Shown here piece after piece: positions 1-10,995 of a DNA stretch of 64,000 nucleotides (its first letter is position 1; every line of letters begins with the position of its first letter). The stretch is from Adiantum capillus-veneris. Lineage: Eukaryota; Streptophyta; Polypodiopsida; Polypodiales; Pteridaceae. The DNA is taken from positions 9,546,648 to 9,610,647 of the forward strand of contig CM043968.1 in assembly GCA_014529385.2 (NCBI GenBank), given 5' to 3'. The notes beneath the pieces were generated by a model. The model was not told the DNA's origin. It made no database searches and was given only the letters and a program-made list of their open reading frames with translations. Made by a program: the position numbers and the translations under genes.

Positions 1-1016
1 AAAAACTCGGTAAAAACTAAAGTTTGTACTGACTTTTTGAATCTTGAGTGTAAATTGGGGAAATTTTGTCCAAACTTGTTGAAATTGATTCATAGGCTTA
101 TATTGATGTGATAGACATGTGTACATGCTCATTTGACCAAAAATTTGCAAAAACTTGTTAGTTATAAATAATCGCAATTATCTACATCTGCCCCCTCTTT
201 CAACTTTTTTGACCAAGTCAGCATACCATTAGTTTTACCATGTTATAATAAGCCCACAAACCAAATATGATAAGATTTGGATCACTGGATTGAAAATTGT
301 GACCAAATTTGCGAAGTTAGTCTACGGATAGATAATTGATGATCATTTGACCAAAAAATTTCCAAACTTGATGAAACTTGGCTAGTGACCTTAACTAGAG
401 GTGCTTAACAGATCTGTGTCAAAGTTGGAACAAAAAGTTATAAAAACATAGCTAGAATAAATAATCGTGATTATTTACACCTGCTTAAAAACTTGAGAAG
501 TTTGAGTGTACCACAAGGTCAAGCATATCAAGTAGACCTCACAAATCAATTTTGGTGAAATTTGGATCACAAAAGTGAGACTTAAGCCAGATTCACGAAA
601 TCAGAGTCTGTGGACATAAAACATTTGATAAACTTGATCATATTTTGTCCAAACTTGTTGAAACTTTTCCAAGAACTTTAACAAGTTGTACACTTGCCAA
701 ACCAATCCAAAAAGTGCAAAAAACTGATAAAAGTAAATAATCGCGATTATTTACTTATGTTATCCAGAGACATCAATTTTGATTTTTGAGCTTATACAGT
801 GCTAGATCAACATAATATAAATCCACACGGCAATTTTGGGTTCAATCGGATCAAAATTGGTACATGTAGACTCGGTTTCCAGGTTGTAGATCAAACCTTT
901 GATTTTTTGCTAAGTCGAATCTGAAAGTCAAATTTTGACTCCCATAGCTCGATTTGAAGTGATACACAGAGACCAATCATGAGATTTAGTAAAAACTCTA
1001 CTGTCTTTTTGTACAG
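1..1016 (+). repeat. Ty3 element 1: non-coding 5' leader with periodic palindrome
   Basis: No coding frame is visible. The stretch carries three copies of a palindromic motif with consensus AAATAATCGCGATTATTT: at 166-181 (degenerate), 459-476 (one base off) and 735-752 (perfect 18-bp palindrome), spaced about 293 and 276 bases. Spacers share phrases such as GACCAAAnTTTGC and AAAGTTnnAACAAAAAG, so the leader looks like three diverged units of about 285 bases. It ends in a pyrimidine-rich tract with a possible splice acceptor, TTTTTGTACAG, at 1006-1016, ahead of the gag start at 1135. The matching leader at 11711-13154 has the same palindrome at similar spacing. The upstream LTR lies outside the window. 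That the leader is spliced is inference. Confidence 0.6.
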
Positions 1017-1134
1017 GAATCAGGCTATAGACGAGGAATCAGTGGCTTGATAGAAAGTTGCAAACAAATCAAGTGGAAGTTGACGACAAGTCGATCCAAA
1101 GGTGAGTACTCTATCCAGGGCTTTATAAGTCTAT

Positions 1135-3417
1135 ATGAACCTTAGATCTGGTCGTGTACTAGGAAATCAGGGCATACTCGGAGAAACATCCAGTAGAGTA
1201 TCCACCAAAGAAAGCGTGAATCAAGGCAATTCCTTGCACACAATCCTTGAAGAAGTCTCAGACACTTTTTCAAACTCAACATCCAAAATGTCTTCTTACT
1301 CGACTCACTCGGAAACGAACGACAATGTGCTATAAGTATATACTCTCTTTTTACAAGACTAATCGTCATGGAGCCTAGGTTTACTTGGACCCTAATGAGG
1401 AGTATGCTATTCGCATTGATGACCATAGTATTGAGTTCGAAGAAGAGATTAGGGCAAACAAACAAGGGAAAATGTACATTGAGAAAAAAAAAACTCAGTA
1501 TGTATAAGTTGAAAACCCTGATGTGGTAGACAAATGGGGTTTAGAAGTAAACACCATAATCCCAGATATGTCAGCAAAAGAAGGACCACCAACTTTAGAA
1601 TTTGAGGGATATGATCAAGTAGATTTGAAGCCTTTGAAATGGCTTAGTACGGATAATCCTAGGATCGGGGTCTATTGTTGGGAAGATAGAAACATAAAAG
1701 ATCTTTCATGAACTTTGCATGCCAAACCAGGACAACTAACGGCCATGAAGATCATCTATATCTTCAAAATCAAAGATAAGAGATCAGTAGACCTACCAAC
1801 TTACCTGTTTAGGGATTTTTATAATAACAACTTTGTTATGATGACTCCTGAGGAGGTAGAACAAACCAAATACCAAGGGTATTTTGATACGGGATTGGAT
1901 ATTGCGGCAAGGATCAAAAAAAATTCCAAGAGACGAATACCATGAGAGATCATCTGAGAGTAATGTGAAGAAACCAGAAACCACCTCATCACGTAGAAAA
2001 CCGGGTGACACTAAGGCCAGCAGTCCATCGCTACATGAGTCACTATTTCCAAAAGACTGGTTTGAAGGACTCGAAACAGGACCAACTGCCATAAGACTTG
2101 GAGTTGAACCAAACAGATGTGTCAGACCTGCTGATTTTCAAAAATGGGTCTAAAAATACAGTGGATCGGGGGATCCATATGACCACTTAGCAAGCTTTAA
2201 GCAAGTGCTAAGAGCAGAGAGTATATTCGATTTCCATACTCAATTCGAAGGGTTTCGAATGACATTAGAAGGAAAAGATTGACATGGTTCCAAAACATTC
2301 CACCAAGGTCAATCATGGACTTGAACACATTAGCTCGAGGATTTGTAGCTTCTTGTTTCAAAATAGGGATCAAACATAATACGGTAGCTCAAATCTACAG
2401 TTGTAAACAGAAACATGGTGAGTCTATTAGGGATTGTGCAACTCGATTGAAACAATACAATGCCAGATGCCCAGAGCTGGAGATACCTGCAAAAGAATGA
2501 CTTGTATCTTTGTTTCTGGAGGGACTGCTAAACAAAGAACTTCATGTTGTACTCTATAGTAAAAAGCATACAACACTAGAAGCATGTGTGTCAGATGCTA
2601 TTGACTTAGGAGACAATTGCAAAATTTTCAACGAAGAAGATGTCCCTAAGGATAACCAAAGTGAGAAAGCAACATCCACTAAACCAGCACAAGTGGGAAC
2701 GGCTACTGCAACACCACTCTCAGCCGTAGAAGATATGCTAAAAAGGATGAACGACATGATGAACAACATGCAAAAAGCACCTATGAGGGGACCAGGACAA
2801 GGGATACCTCCACAGGGACAACCAATTAGACCACAAAAATGGTGTGCAATCAAGGGTAAATGGACCAACCATGAGACCCATGAGTGCTATTTCACACCAA
2901 AGTATGATAGGAATGTTCAATACGTGCCCATGAGGCCACAAGGACAACCCATGTATAGATATCAGCTTAATATTGCCCAAGCTCAAAGACCACCAATGGG
3001 TATGGAAAGACCTCAACCTTTGTTGGGACAACAACCTCTGTATTGAGGACATAATGCAGTTCTTGTAGAGTACATGCACTGTGAAGGAGTCATAGATGAA
3101 CAAGCATTAGTGCCTCCTACACTAATGGAGAAGGAAATTGGTATAATTCACATCCACCACCAATGGAAGAAATCGTGACTTATGCTCCACCAAAGCTCGC
3201 ACCAATGTATTATGTTGCTAATCAAGGTGTCAGACCTCCCATGGTAAGACCCATGATGAAGCCAAGAACAAGAAACTATCATAACTATGGTGCTGATGAT
3301 CATTGGAAAAATGAATGTCCAGAGCCTGACAAAAACCTCAAACTAGTTGAAGCCTATTGCATACAATGTTGCAAAAAGGGAGGAGACTTTCCGGAAGATT
3401 GTCCTAAAAATCCTTAG
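1135..3417 (+). pseudogene. Ty3/gypsy gag, element 1, broken
   Basis: Structural (capsid/nucleocapsid) gene of a Ty3/gypsy retrotransposon. The first ATG frame (1135-1335) is short and ends in a stop; the reading then moves through frames at about 1390-1945, 1884-2275 and 2279-3046. The capsid core is recognisable at 2150-2500 by the phrase GDPYDHLASF and, after a frameshift near 2276, by TWFQNIPP and the KQKHGESIRDCATRLKQY region, which match retrotrans_gag (PF03732). An in-frame TGA follows at 2498-2500. A Met/Pro/Gln/Gly-rich stretch (about 2730-3045) leads to two degenerate zinc-knuckle-like patches: CAIKGKWTNHETHEC at about 2848, with its second Cys replaced by Lys, and CIQCCKKGGDFPEDC near 3358. 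At least three frameshifts and several stops show it is dead. Confidence 0.8.
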
Positions 3418-4349
3418 AACAAGGGTAAAACCATAGTAAACGTAGTCCAAGAGATACCTAGTAGCTCATCAGAGAGTGAACCGATTGTCCCAATCAAGGT
3501 AATCACCAAAGCCAAGGCCAAGAAAAAGAATCACAACTCCTCTGATGATTCAAAAAATATGAAAGTTTTCTCTCAAAGAATCAAAAGGAGCAGAAGCAAA
3601 AGATATGAGATGAGAAAACAAAAACAACGGGTAGAAATCGAGGAGAAAGTAAAGAAGCTATTCCAGGAAAAGTTGAAAGAAACTGGAAGTGAATTCAGGG
3701 AAACAATCGTGAAAACTAGAGGATCCATTCTGGTTGATAAATTTTTGAGCCTATTAATGCCGCCTTGGAAGCCTACCAAGTAGGACTTAAAGCAGGTCAA
3801 AACATGGAAAACAAATGAAAACACTATCCTTCTCCAGACATGGAAGCAGCTACGCTGGAAGCTTATCAAAATTTGGTAAGAATCACACAAGAAATGCTGA
3901 GAAAACAAAAACCCAAGCTTGAAAGTATCACAAAACCTGAAGAGCTTGTGGTAAGAGACATTAAAGAAAAATCCGATGTGGGGGCAGAACCCCACCTTGA
4001 AACAAAAGAACCAGAGCTTATAGTGTTGGACAGCGAAGATGCCTTAGACGGAATTCCATTCGTAGAAGAAGACTGGCCAGGACACTTATTGGAAAAAGGG
4101 AGAGAGATCAATGATGGGAGCCTAACCCTAAAGTCATCTCCTATAGAGGAAGTCTGGTTGGATAACCTACCTTTTGATGTGAACATGGATGTACAATCCT
4201 TCTATGGGGATTGTGGATCTAAAGCTTCAGGAATGTCGAAACCATTGACCTTGAAAACATTACCTTGTTACTTGGGAGATACCGAAGATGAATCCATCGT
4301 GTGTAAGACCACTCAAGTGAAAAGAGCTAAATAGACCCTAGAAGTAGAC
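3418..4349 (+). pseudogene. Element 1: gag-protease linker region, broken
   Basis: Two open segments (3559-3783 and 3840-4334) in one frame, separated by a TAG, encode first a Lys/Arg-rich stretch and then an acidic stretch with phrases such as VLDSEDALDG and SIVCKTTQVK. I recognise no domain. Position between the nucleocapsid-like patches and the protease suggests a spacer of the gag-pol polyprotein. The reading is cut at 4349 by the insertion of a solo LTR and resumes after 5127. Confidence 0.6.
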
Positions 4350-4771
4350 TGTTAAGTATGGAGCCTGATTTACCCCTTGTAATGTTATGTGGTAAAAACA
4401 CACATTTGTAAAGCCCCCATTATGAGGAGAAGCCATCGTGCGTGAAGGAAAATCATTCACCAGAAACCAAAATTTTCACGGCCAAAAATCACGGGCAACT
4501 TTAGGGGCCTCGGGGACGGAAGCCCCCGAGACTTTTTTTTTTGCTTCACCGGAATATTCCTTTTCGCCGGAATATTATGGCCGGACGGCGGTCGAAAAGC
4601 GGTCGGTTGGCCGGTAGTTAATGGCCGGTGGCCGGTGGCCGAATTCAAAAGTGGATTTGTCTACACAAGGGCGGCCACACATGGGCGGATTGGAGAGTCC
4701 GATTTGGACTTATTCACACAAGGGCGGCTACACATGGCTGCCTCTCATAAGAGAGGGCAGCCCTTTTGGCC

Positions 4772-4778
4772 TATAAAA
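4772..4778 (+). promoter_or_regulatory. TATA box of the solo LTR
   Basis: TATAAAA within GGCCTATAAAAGGAGGCC, a short local inverted repeat, placed inside the solo LTR where U3/R promoters sit. Transcription would run rightwards through the CT tract into the protease part of element 1. Confidence 0.6.
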
Positions 4779-4978
4779 GGAGGCCATTTCTACACACATT
4801 TAAAAGTGTGAAGTTGATGCAACAAGGTGGGTGTGAGGTGGTGAGAGTGAAGCAAGGCGGGAGCTCCATTAAGGGTATAATCCCTCTGTAAACTACTTCT
4901 TGTTTTGAAGTACTAAAGCCATTGAGTGGCTGCTTTCCCGTGGATGTAGCCCACATTGGGTGAACCACGTATATTGTG

Positions 4979-4982
<4 letters not shown>

Positions 4983-5034
<52 letters not shown>
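4983..5034. repeat. (CT)n microsatellite
   Basis: About 26 uninterrupted CT units near the 3' end of the solo LTR. Confidence 0.97.
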
Positions 5035-5037
<3 letters not shown>

Positions 5038-5127
5038 CTATAATCTCTTGTGTGTGAAATCTATCTCTCTCCATTAAGTAATCTACTCAAATATCTATTT
5101 AGCTACGTCTTATTTCCTAACATAGAC

Positions 5128-5690
5128 AACATCCATTCAATCATGTCTACACCTATCCAATGCACTCTTACCTTGGGAGAACTGTTAAAACTCATACCAT
5201 ACTTATGGAATGATCTATAGAAAACCTTTGAAAAGGTGGAGATAACGGGGTTAATTTCAAAAAACTTAGGAAAATTGAAAAATGGAAGGGACAACAAAGA
5301 GATTCGATCAGTTTCCATGAAAAAACTCGGGGAATGTTATGAAGGAGAAGAAGGAAACACCACCCTCCCAGTGATATATAATGACATTGAAACCATGGCA
5401 ATACTGGATAGTGGAGCAGGCATAGCCATAGCCACTAAAGCAGTATGGGAATCTTGGGGACAGCCAGCCATTAGACAAACTTGAATGAAATTGCAGTTGG
5501 CTGACGGACACATTGAGAGACCATTACGGCTGCTTGAAAAAGTGATAGTCGATTCCTGTGGAATTGAATATCAACACACTTTTGCCATTGTAGACTTTGG
5601 AAAAAACTCAACTATGAAATCATATTGGAAAGACCTTTCATGCAGTAGGTACAGCTTATCCAAGATTGGGAAAACAATTATCTGTACTTG
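5128..5690 (+). pseudogene. Element 1 aspartic protease (retropepsin), broken
   Basis: Canonical polyprotein-processing protease of the element, located as usual between gag and RT. The catalytic signature ILDSGAG lies at about 5401-5421 in the segment 5236-5484, preceded by a beta-hairpin-like VIYNDIETMA; it is followed after a TGA (5482-5484) by the flap/core region LQLADGHIERPL and CGIEYQHTFAIVDFG (5485-5620). The family's closing ILGRPF motif is disrupted by a frameshift near 5612-5640. The active-site Asp survives but the frame does not. A second retropepsin-like domain occurs at 9881 in the same element. Confidence 0.8.
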
Positions 5691-6700
5691 AAGAAAGTGG
5701 TATCTATAACAAGAGTAAATCTAAAAGATCACACTTATAGAGATGTCTTGAAAACACCCATCCAAGAGTTTGATTCAGTCTCTTCGGCTGAAACTAAACT
5801 CCCATCTTGGTTAAACAAAGACACTCCTATTTGGATGTGTGGAGCTTCAGATAATGGAAGCTTAAAGCGAGAAGAATGTATCCTAGAAAGGGACTGCACA
5901 GACGAAGCCTATGTACCTGAACCCTTTCCAGAGCATTTTTTTGAGCCATTTGAATGGACTTAAATCTTAGCGACAATGGATGTATGCGTGAATATATCTA
6001 TGCCTACTCAATTTTGCAATGAGGATGGCTATGACATAATCCCCATCCAAATGATTTCAATCCTCAACATTGAAGACGAAGATGAGGAACCCAAGGACTT
6101 AATGAAAGCTCAACAAGTCTTTTTAGACCTCTATTATGATGCAACTGATGAGTTAGATGAACACTCAGCTACCTCAGAAGGTTCGGGGTCAGAAAAAGAG
6201 CATATGAGAGCGAAGCTACTCTTAAAAGGAGGGGAGGAAAAGTTTTTTAACTTTCCAAACCAGAAATCAAGAAGACAAAAATGGTATAGACAAAAAAGAG
6301 ACACCAGAAACGTGACAACACGACCTATGCCATCAATCTCTAGTAAAACACAATTCCTGATGCACATAGATGCAAATGATTGTGTCAAGGACAAGATAAT
6401 TGACAGATATCCTTCAAACAAAAACTCAAAAATGTCTCAAACATCGAGAAAAACAAGGAAGGGTACTCAAGAAAACCCATAGGATAAGAAACCACTCATG
6501 ACTTAAGTTGAGCGGAAAAAGAAATATCAAGAGTTGAAAAAAGCTATAAAGGAGATATACACAACCGAAATGGAAACCACGGAAAAGGATGGTAAGGATG
6601 TAATGCGTGTTCCATCCCATTATAAAAACTATACTCTCCAAGGTTGGAAAATCATAGTCGAACAACCTGTTAGGGGAATGACCTAAAAAAAGAAGAAGAA
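5688..6700 (+). pseudogene. Element 1: protease-RT linker, acidic, broken
   Basis: Open segments at 5688-5963 and 5976-6482 give an acidic, domain-less stretch with a run of Asp/Glu near 6078-6110, followed by a basic RRQKWYRQKRD patch near 6270-6300. About 1.1 kb separates the protease core from RT, long for a Ty3 element. Further short frames to 6700 are interrupted by several stops. Role unknown. Confidence 0.55.
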
Positions 6701-6837
6701 GATCTTAAGGGTGTTGATCCAGAAATCTGTCAAGATACCATACCCATGAGAGATGATGCAAAACCAAGTAGACAAATGCCATACACGTATAATGAAACAT
6801 TTGCCACAGGAAGATAAAATAAGAGACTGAAAAACTA

Positions 6838-7987
6838 AAGGAAGCTGAATTCATTTACAAAATTGAACACACAGATTGGGTGTCTCCAATTGTGGTAATA
6901 CCCAAGAAGAATGGAAAATTACGAGTGTGTGGTAATCTCAAAAAGGTGAATGCAGCTATCATTAGAGACAACTTTCCTCTTCCAATAACTGAGCATGTTT
7001 TAGAACTAGTTGCACGAAAAGAAGTTTACAGCTTCTTAGATGGATTTTTGGGATACAATCAACTTTTGGTTGACTCAAAAGATCAGCATAAAACTGCTTT
7101 CAGAATGGGGTATATTTGCCTATCAGGTTATGCCGTTTGGGTTAACTAATGCTCCAGCCACATTTCAAAGATTGATGATCCATGCCTTCAAAGAATATCT
7201 TAGGAAATTCTTAGATATATATATAGATGATCTATGCGTACATTCATCAATCCGGGCTGATCATTTTGAACACCTCAAAAAGGTATTCGAAAAATATAGA
7301 CTTTATAGGATTTGCTTAAATGCTGAAAAGTGCACATTCATGGATAGACAAGGAAAAATTCTTGGACATATAGTGTCTAAAAATGGCATAGCTACTGATA
7401 TTGAGAAGATTCATGTCATTGTTGATTTGCCTAGACCAACAACAGTAAAGGGGGTACAAGCCTTCATGGGGCATTGTGGATATTACCGACGGTTCATCTA
7501 CATGTACGCTATTATAGAAAAACCCATGTGTAGCTTGATTACACACGTTGAGTGGACCGAGGCATGTGAAGAATCCTTCATGAAGCTTAAGCAAGCTCTC
7601 ACCTCAGCTCCAATATTGAAAGCACCAGATTGGAATAAGGTATTCCACGTACATGTAGATGCTTCCAATTTTGCTATCGATTGTATACTAACTCAACAAG
7701 GAGACGAAAAAATTGATTTTCTTATTTCTTATGCTAGCCGACAATTGAACATGGTGGAAAAGAATTACACCACCACCAAAAGGGAAGGATTAGGAATGAT
7801 CTATGTTGTTAAAAAGTATAGACATTACCTATTAGCCAACAAGTTTGTGTTCTTTGTGGACCACCAAGATTTATTGTATTTGGTCAACAAGCCATGCAGC
7901 ACAAGGAGAATAGTGAGATGGTTCATCATTCTTCTGGAATTTGATTTCACTATGGTTGTAAAAAAGGCACTACACATCAACGAGTAG
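6838..7987 (+). pseudogene. Element 1 reverse transcriptase and RNase H, frameshifted
   Basis: RT starts in one frame (about 6838-7110: PIVVIPKKNGKLRVCGNLKKVN, then FPLPI) and continues after a frameshift near 7108 in the frame of 7040-7987. The second part holds VMPFGLTNAPATFQRL, the intact catalytic box YIDD at 7220-7231, and the thumb/connection motif GHCGYYRRFI. RNase H follows, with HVDASNFAIDCILTQQG, a YASRQLN motif and VDHQDLLYLVNK at about 7850-7890. All domains are in Ty3/gypsy order. The single frameshift makes the locus non-functional as read, although the YIDD box is preserved. Confidence 0.88.
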
Positions 7988-7992
7988 ATCAT

Positions 7993-8450
7993 TTGTCAAG
8001 GATTGTTTCGAGAGAACCACCTAAAGGGGTAGACGATGATCTACCAGATACCTATTTGTTCTTTGTGGAAATGATACCTCGATGGTTGGAAAACATTGTG
8101 TCATTGATGACAATAGCTCAAGTGGATTCACAAATACCACTTCCTATCACGATCAAATTAATCGAGCAATCGTCTATGTATCAATTACTAATTGGTAGAC
8201 TATACAAAAGAAATCGAAATGAGATATTTCTTTTATGCATTAATCCTGAAGAAAAAGAACAGTACCTAAGTCAAGCACATGTTACCATAGTAGGACTTCA
8301 CTTTGCAGAAGACCAAACTATGCAATGAATCTTGAGACTTGGAGTATTTTGGCCAACTATGAGGAGAGATGTTCGATCTTTTGTAAAGGATTGCCCTCAA
8401 TGTCAAAAACAAACACCCATATCTCATGTAACATTGTTTCAAATGTCACC
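7993..8450 (+). pseudogene. Element 1: first integrase-type H2C2 zinc domain
   Basis: Continues the pol frame after RNase H. The His pair appears in AHVTIVGLHFA (about 8278-8310) and the Cys pair in DCPQCQK (about 8390-8410), matching the integrase_H2C2 zinc-binding fold (PF17921). An in-frame TGA at 8326-8328 separates the His and Cys halves. The open frame ends inside the twin hairpin that follows. A second H2C2 domain lies at 8566-8841, so this pol carries two in a row where Ty3 integrases normally have one. Confidence 0.75.
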
Positions 8451-8546
8451 TATTCCGAAATGGAGTAACTATCTAGTTACTCCACTTCGGAATAGTTGCT
8501 CGATAAGTAAGTAAGTAACTATCTAGTTACTTACTTACTTATCGAG
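8451..8546. repeat. Twin near-perfect hairpins sharing one core
   Basis: Two adjacent inverted repeats. The first has 21-base arms at 8451-8471 and 8474-8494 with one mismatch and a 2-base loop (TC). The second has perfect 23-base arms at 8499-8521 and 8524-8546 with the same TC loop. Four bases (GTTG) separate them. Both share the core GTAACTATCTAGTTAC. Reading across, the left outer arm and the right outer arm join in one frame (KWSNYLVT then YLSSRTFPEDMSK), so the middle part is inserted sequence made of inverted copies of its own flanks. Confidence 0.92.
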
Positions 8547-8565
8547 CCGAACATTTCCTGAGGAT

Positions 8566-8841
8566 ATGAGTAAACGTCGTCAAAGAACAATTGAAACTGA
8601 AGCAAGAGACTATGCTCTTATGGGGAACCAATTGTATCGGAGAGGTAAAGATCAACATTTGCATCTTTGTGCAAATGAAAACGAGTATATTCCGATTATA
8701 GAACAAGCACACAATGGCTTAGCTGGAGGTCACTTTTCTAGTGAGACCACCGCAAGAGCGATCTTGATGGTAGGCATATGGTGGCCAACACTTTTTGCAG
8801 ATGCCAAAGAATATGTTCAAAGTTGTGATGCTTGTCAATGA
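8566..8841 (+). pseudogene. Element 1: second integrase-type H2C2 zinc domain
   Basis: A 91-residue open segment with the N-terminal integrase zinc fold: QAHNGLAGGHFSSETTARAI gives the His pair and SCDACQ the Cys pair, with GIWWPTLFADAKEY between them. It is followed directly by the integrase core, so this is the copy in the canonical place. A stop at 8839-8841 and a frame change near 8895 separate it from the core. Its sequence clearly differs from the first H2C2 copy, so the pair is an old duplication or domain acquisition rather than a recent local one. Confidence 0.82.
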
Positions 8842-9812
8842 GCAAAAATATCAACACGAGTAGATAGCATGCCCTTAAGACCAATGATGGGGGACTAGAG
8901 ATTTTGCAAAATGGGGTATAGATTTTGTTGGACCAATACATCCACCTGCTTATAGAACCCAAGCTCAATATATCATTGTAGCTAAGGACTATTTGACCAA
9001 GTGGACCGAGGCTAAAGCAACTCAAAAGAATGATGCCAAAACCACTATTGCATTCTTATATGAGTATGTATTCACGAGATATGGACTACCAATAGAAATT
9101 GTCAGTGATCGGGGAACTTATTTTCTCAATGAGGTAATCCAGTATTTGCTTAATGAGTTTATGGTCATCCATAACAAATCAGCTTCCTATCACCCACAAG
9201 CAAACGGACAAGCTGAGCATACGAATCAAATTCTCAGCTCGTGTTGACTAAGGTAGTTAGTTCAGGAATAACGGACTGGGAAATGAATCTCCATGCATCT
9301 CTATGGGCTTACCGAGTTTCATTTAAAGGACTGGACATGAATTGTCAGAAAAGACTTGAAGATTTGGAAAAGCTAGATGAGCAAAGGCTTACTGATGTAG
9401 CTCATATCTATGCACAAAAGCGGAAACAAAAACAGTTTTTTGATTCCCACTTAATCACAAAAATCTTCAAGAAAGGGGACTTAGTTTTAGTCTACTTTCT
9501 TAAGAAACACATTCCAAGTTTAAGAAAAAGGGAAACTGACTGTTTATCATTGAAGATATATCTCCAGGTGGTGCAGTAAAATTGTCCACCCTAGATGGTG
9601 AACCAATGGCTAATTGGATTAGTGGATGTCGTTTAAAGAAATACAATTTGCCGCTAACCAATGAATTGTTAGAAAGAATGCATGCAGCCAAGCAAAGAAA
9701 GATTAAACGACATCAGATTATTGATGAAGCCCAAGAGGAAGCTCGGCTTCGGGTACTCAAGCGGAAAGCTACTCTCAAAAATCAACAGATATCAATTCCC
9801 ATCACACTCTAG
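8842..9812 (+). pseudogene. Element 1 integrase catalytic core and C-terminal region
   Basis: The rve core contains all three catalytic residues in one frame: Asp in GIDFVGP (codon 8921-8923), Asp in VSDRGTYF (9107-9109) and Glu in GQAEHTNQ (9215-9217). The last two are 35 residues apart, the classical DD35E spacing. A stop at 9244-9246 ends the frame; it continues in another frame (LWAYRVSF, then EDLEKLDEQRL). The usual TPFxLVYG segment expected after AYR is missing, suggesting a deletion near 9330. The C-terminal region contains KKGDLVLVY and, after another frameshift near 9570, LSTLDGEPMANWISG and a basic tail ending at 9812. Confidence 0.85.
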
Positions 9813-9844
9813 AAATAGATGATCGACAATGGAAATTACCATAA

Positions 9845-10948
9845 GACACAGTTTCAACAGACGATAATTGGTTAGACGGAATGGACCTACGCATCAAAGT
9901 AAAGCTCAACAATCATAGCACCAATGCTTTGGTTGACACAGGAGCTAGAGTAAATGCAGTCAGTTATTCCACGTACAAAAAGGCAACAAGTCAAGCATTG
10001 ACAGCAGGAATAGCGACAATCAAAGGATGCAACAAGAACCCAAACCCAACATTGGGAGTAGTCAACTTGAACGTGATAGTACATGGATGTTCATGTCCTC
10101 ATCAGCCTGTATGCTTACCAGATGAACACATGAATGAGACGACGATTCTTGGAATTCCCTGGATGCGAACATACAAAGCAGTACCATATTGGGATACAAA
10201 TCAGCTAAAGCTATCACCTAAATGTAGGCAACTCATTGTTCCAATTGCACCAAGCAAGGAGGAATGAAAAAGAAGTAATCAACAGACCAAACCACAAAGT
10301 AGTCAATCTTCTCCATCCCCTCGACAAGCAAATGCTACAAGTAGCATGCAAGGAGTCAGGTAAATTTGGGTACCAAAAGCACAGCTTAAGGATAAACCGA
10401 TTAAAATCTGGGTGCCTAAAACTTCATCGACAAAACAAAAGAAGTTTCCAAGGGTTAAAACACAGAGACGAGCATCTCCGAGCAAGGAACCTAACATGAA
10501 CATGGTTTGGAAGATAAAGGAGCACTTATCTTCTCCATAAACCGTAAAACCAATCAAGCAATGGTGAGTTAAGTCTCAAAAGACTCCACCAAACCATACA
10601 GCACCAAGCAAACCAAGCTACCAATGGCGAGAAAAAGCTCGACAACAAACAAAAGTGCCACCAACATCTCAAGCAATCAGTGTGCTGAAGCATTCTGATG
10701 GTACAATCAAACAGAGAGCACACAAGCTACAAGATTTTCTCTTTGGAAGACATCAGCAGCAAACCTCGACATCAAAAACCCTTGAGTTAATTACTCAAGA
10801 CCCAACCCTTGCACAACATATTGGTTTGAATTGCATTGATCTTCATAGCATGGTAGAGCCAGCCACGGCTATGCACAAACACAATTGTTCAACCCATGCA
10901 CACAGTCATCCCGGAGTACGCCATCTAGGAGGCGTGGAAGGGCAATAA
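9845..10948 (+). pseudogene. Element 1 post-integrase frame with a second retropepsin-like domain
   Basis: One reading frame of 368 codons follows integrase with no frameshift and four in-frame stops (10265 TGA, 10361 TAA, 10538 TAA, 10565 TGA) before its terminal TAA at 10946. Its N-terminal part (9881-10267, 128 residues) looks like a retroviral-type aspartic protease: NALVDTGARVNAVS holds the catalytic DTG and TTILGIPWM matches the closing ILGxPW motif. The rest is basic, Ser/Pro/Gln-rich, with two WVPK repeats (near 10369 and 10408), and ends with a His-rich tail. It sits 48 bases before the probable 3' LTR. A canonical protease already exists at 5400, so this is a second, unusually placed domain. 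Function unknown. Confidence 0.7.
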
Positions 10949-10974
10949 GTACTAAGTAATTAAGGGCAATGTTT

Positions 10975-10995
10975 AAAGAGGGAGGAAAAAGTTAG
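10975..10995 (+). other. Polypurine tract of element 1
   Basis: AAAGAGGGAGGAAAAAGTTAGA-like purine-rich stretch directly before a TGTTAACG that starts the probable 3' LTR. Its role would be plus-strand priming in reverse transcription. Confidence 0.55.

Larger units (their letters stand above)
4350..5122 (+). mobile_element. Solo LTR (copia-like), nested in element 1
   Basis: A 773-base segment beginning TGTTAAG and ending CTAACA is flanked by a perfect 5-bp direct repeat, TAGAC at 4345-4349 and TAGAC at 5123-5127, which is the target duplication left by integrase. There is no internal coding sequence, so this is a solo LTR left by LTR-LTR recombination. It holds a TATA box at 4772 and, downstream, CGTGGATGTAGCCC followed by TGAACCACGTA (about 4940-4970), a phrase pair I associate with plant copia LTRs. 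A long (CT)n tract lies near its 3' end. Assignment to copia is inference; the insertion itself is seen directly. Confidence 0.85.

Noticed and set aside
2738-3103. - strand frame of 121 codons
   Set aside because: Shadow of the + strand gag frame.
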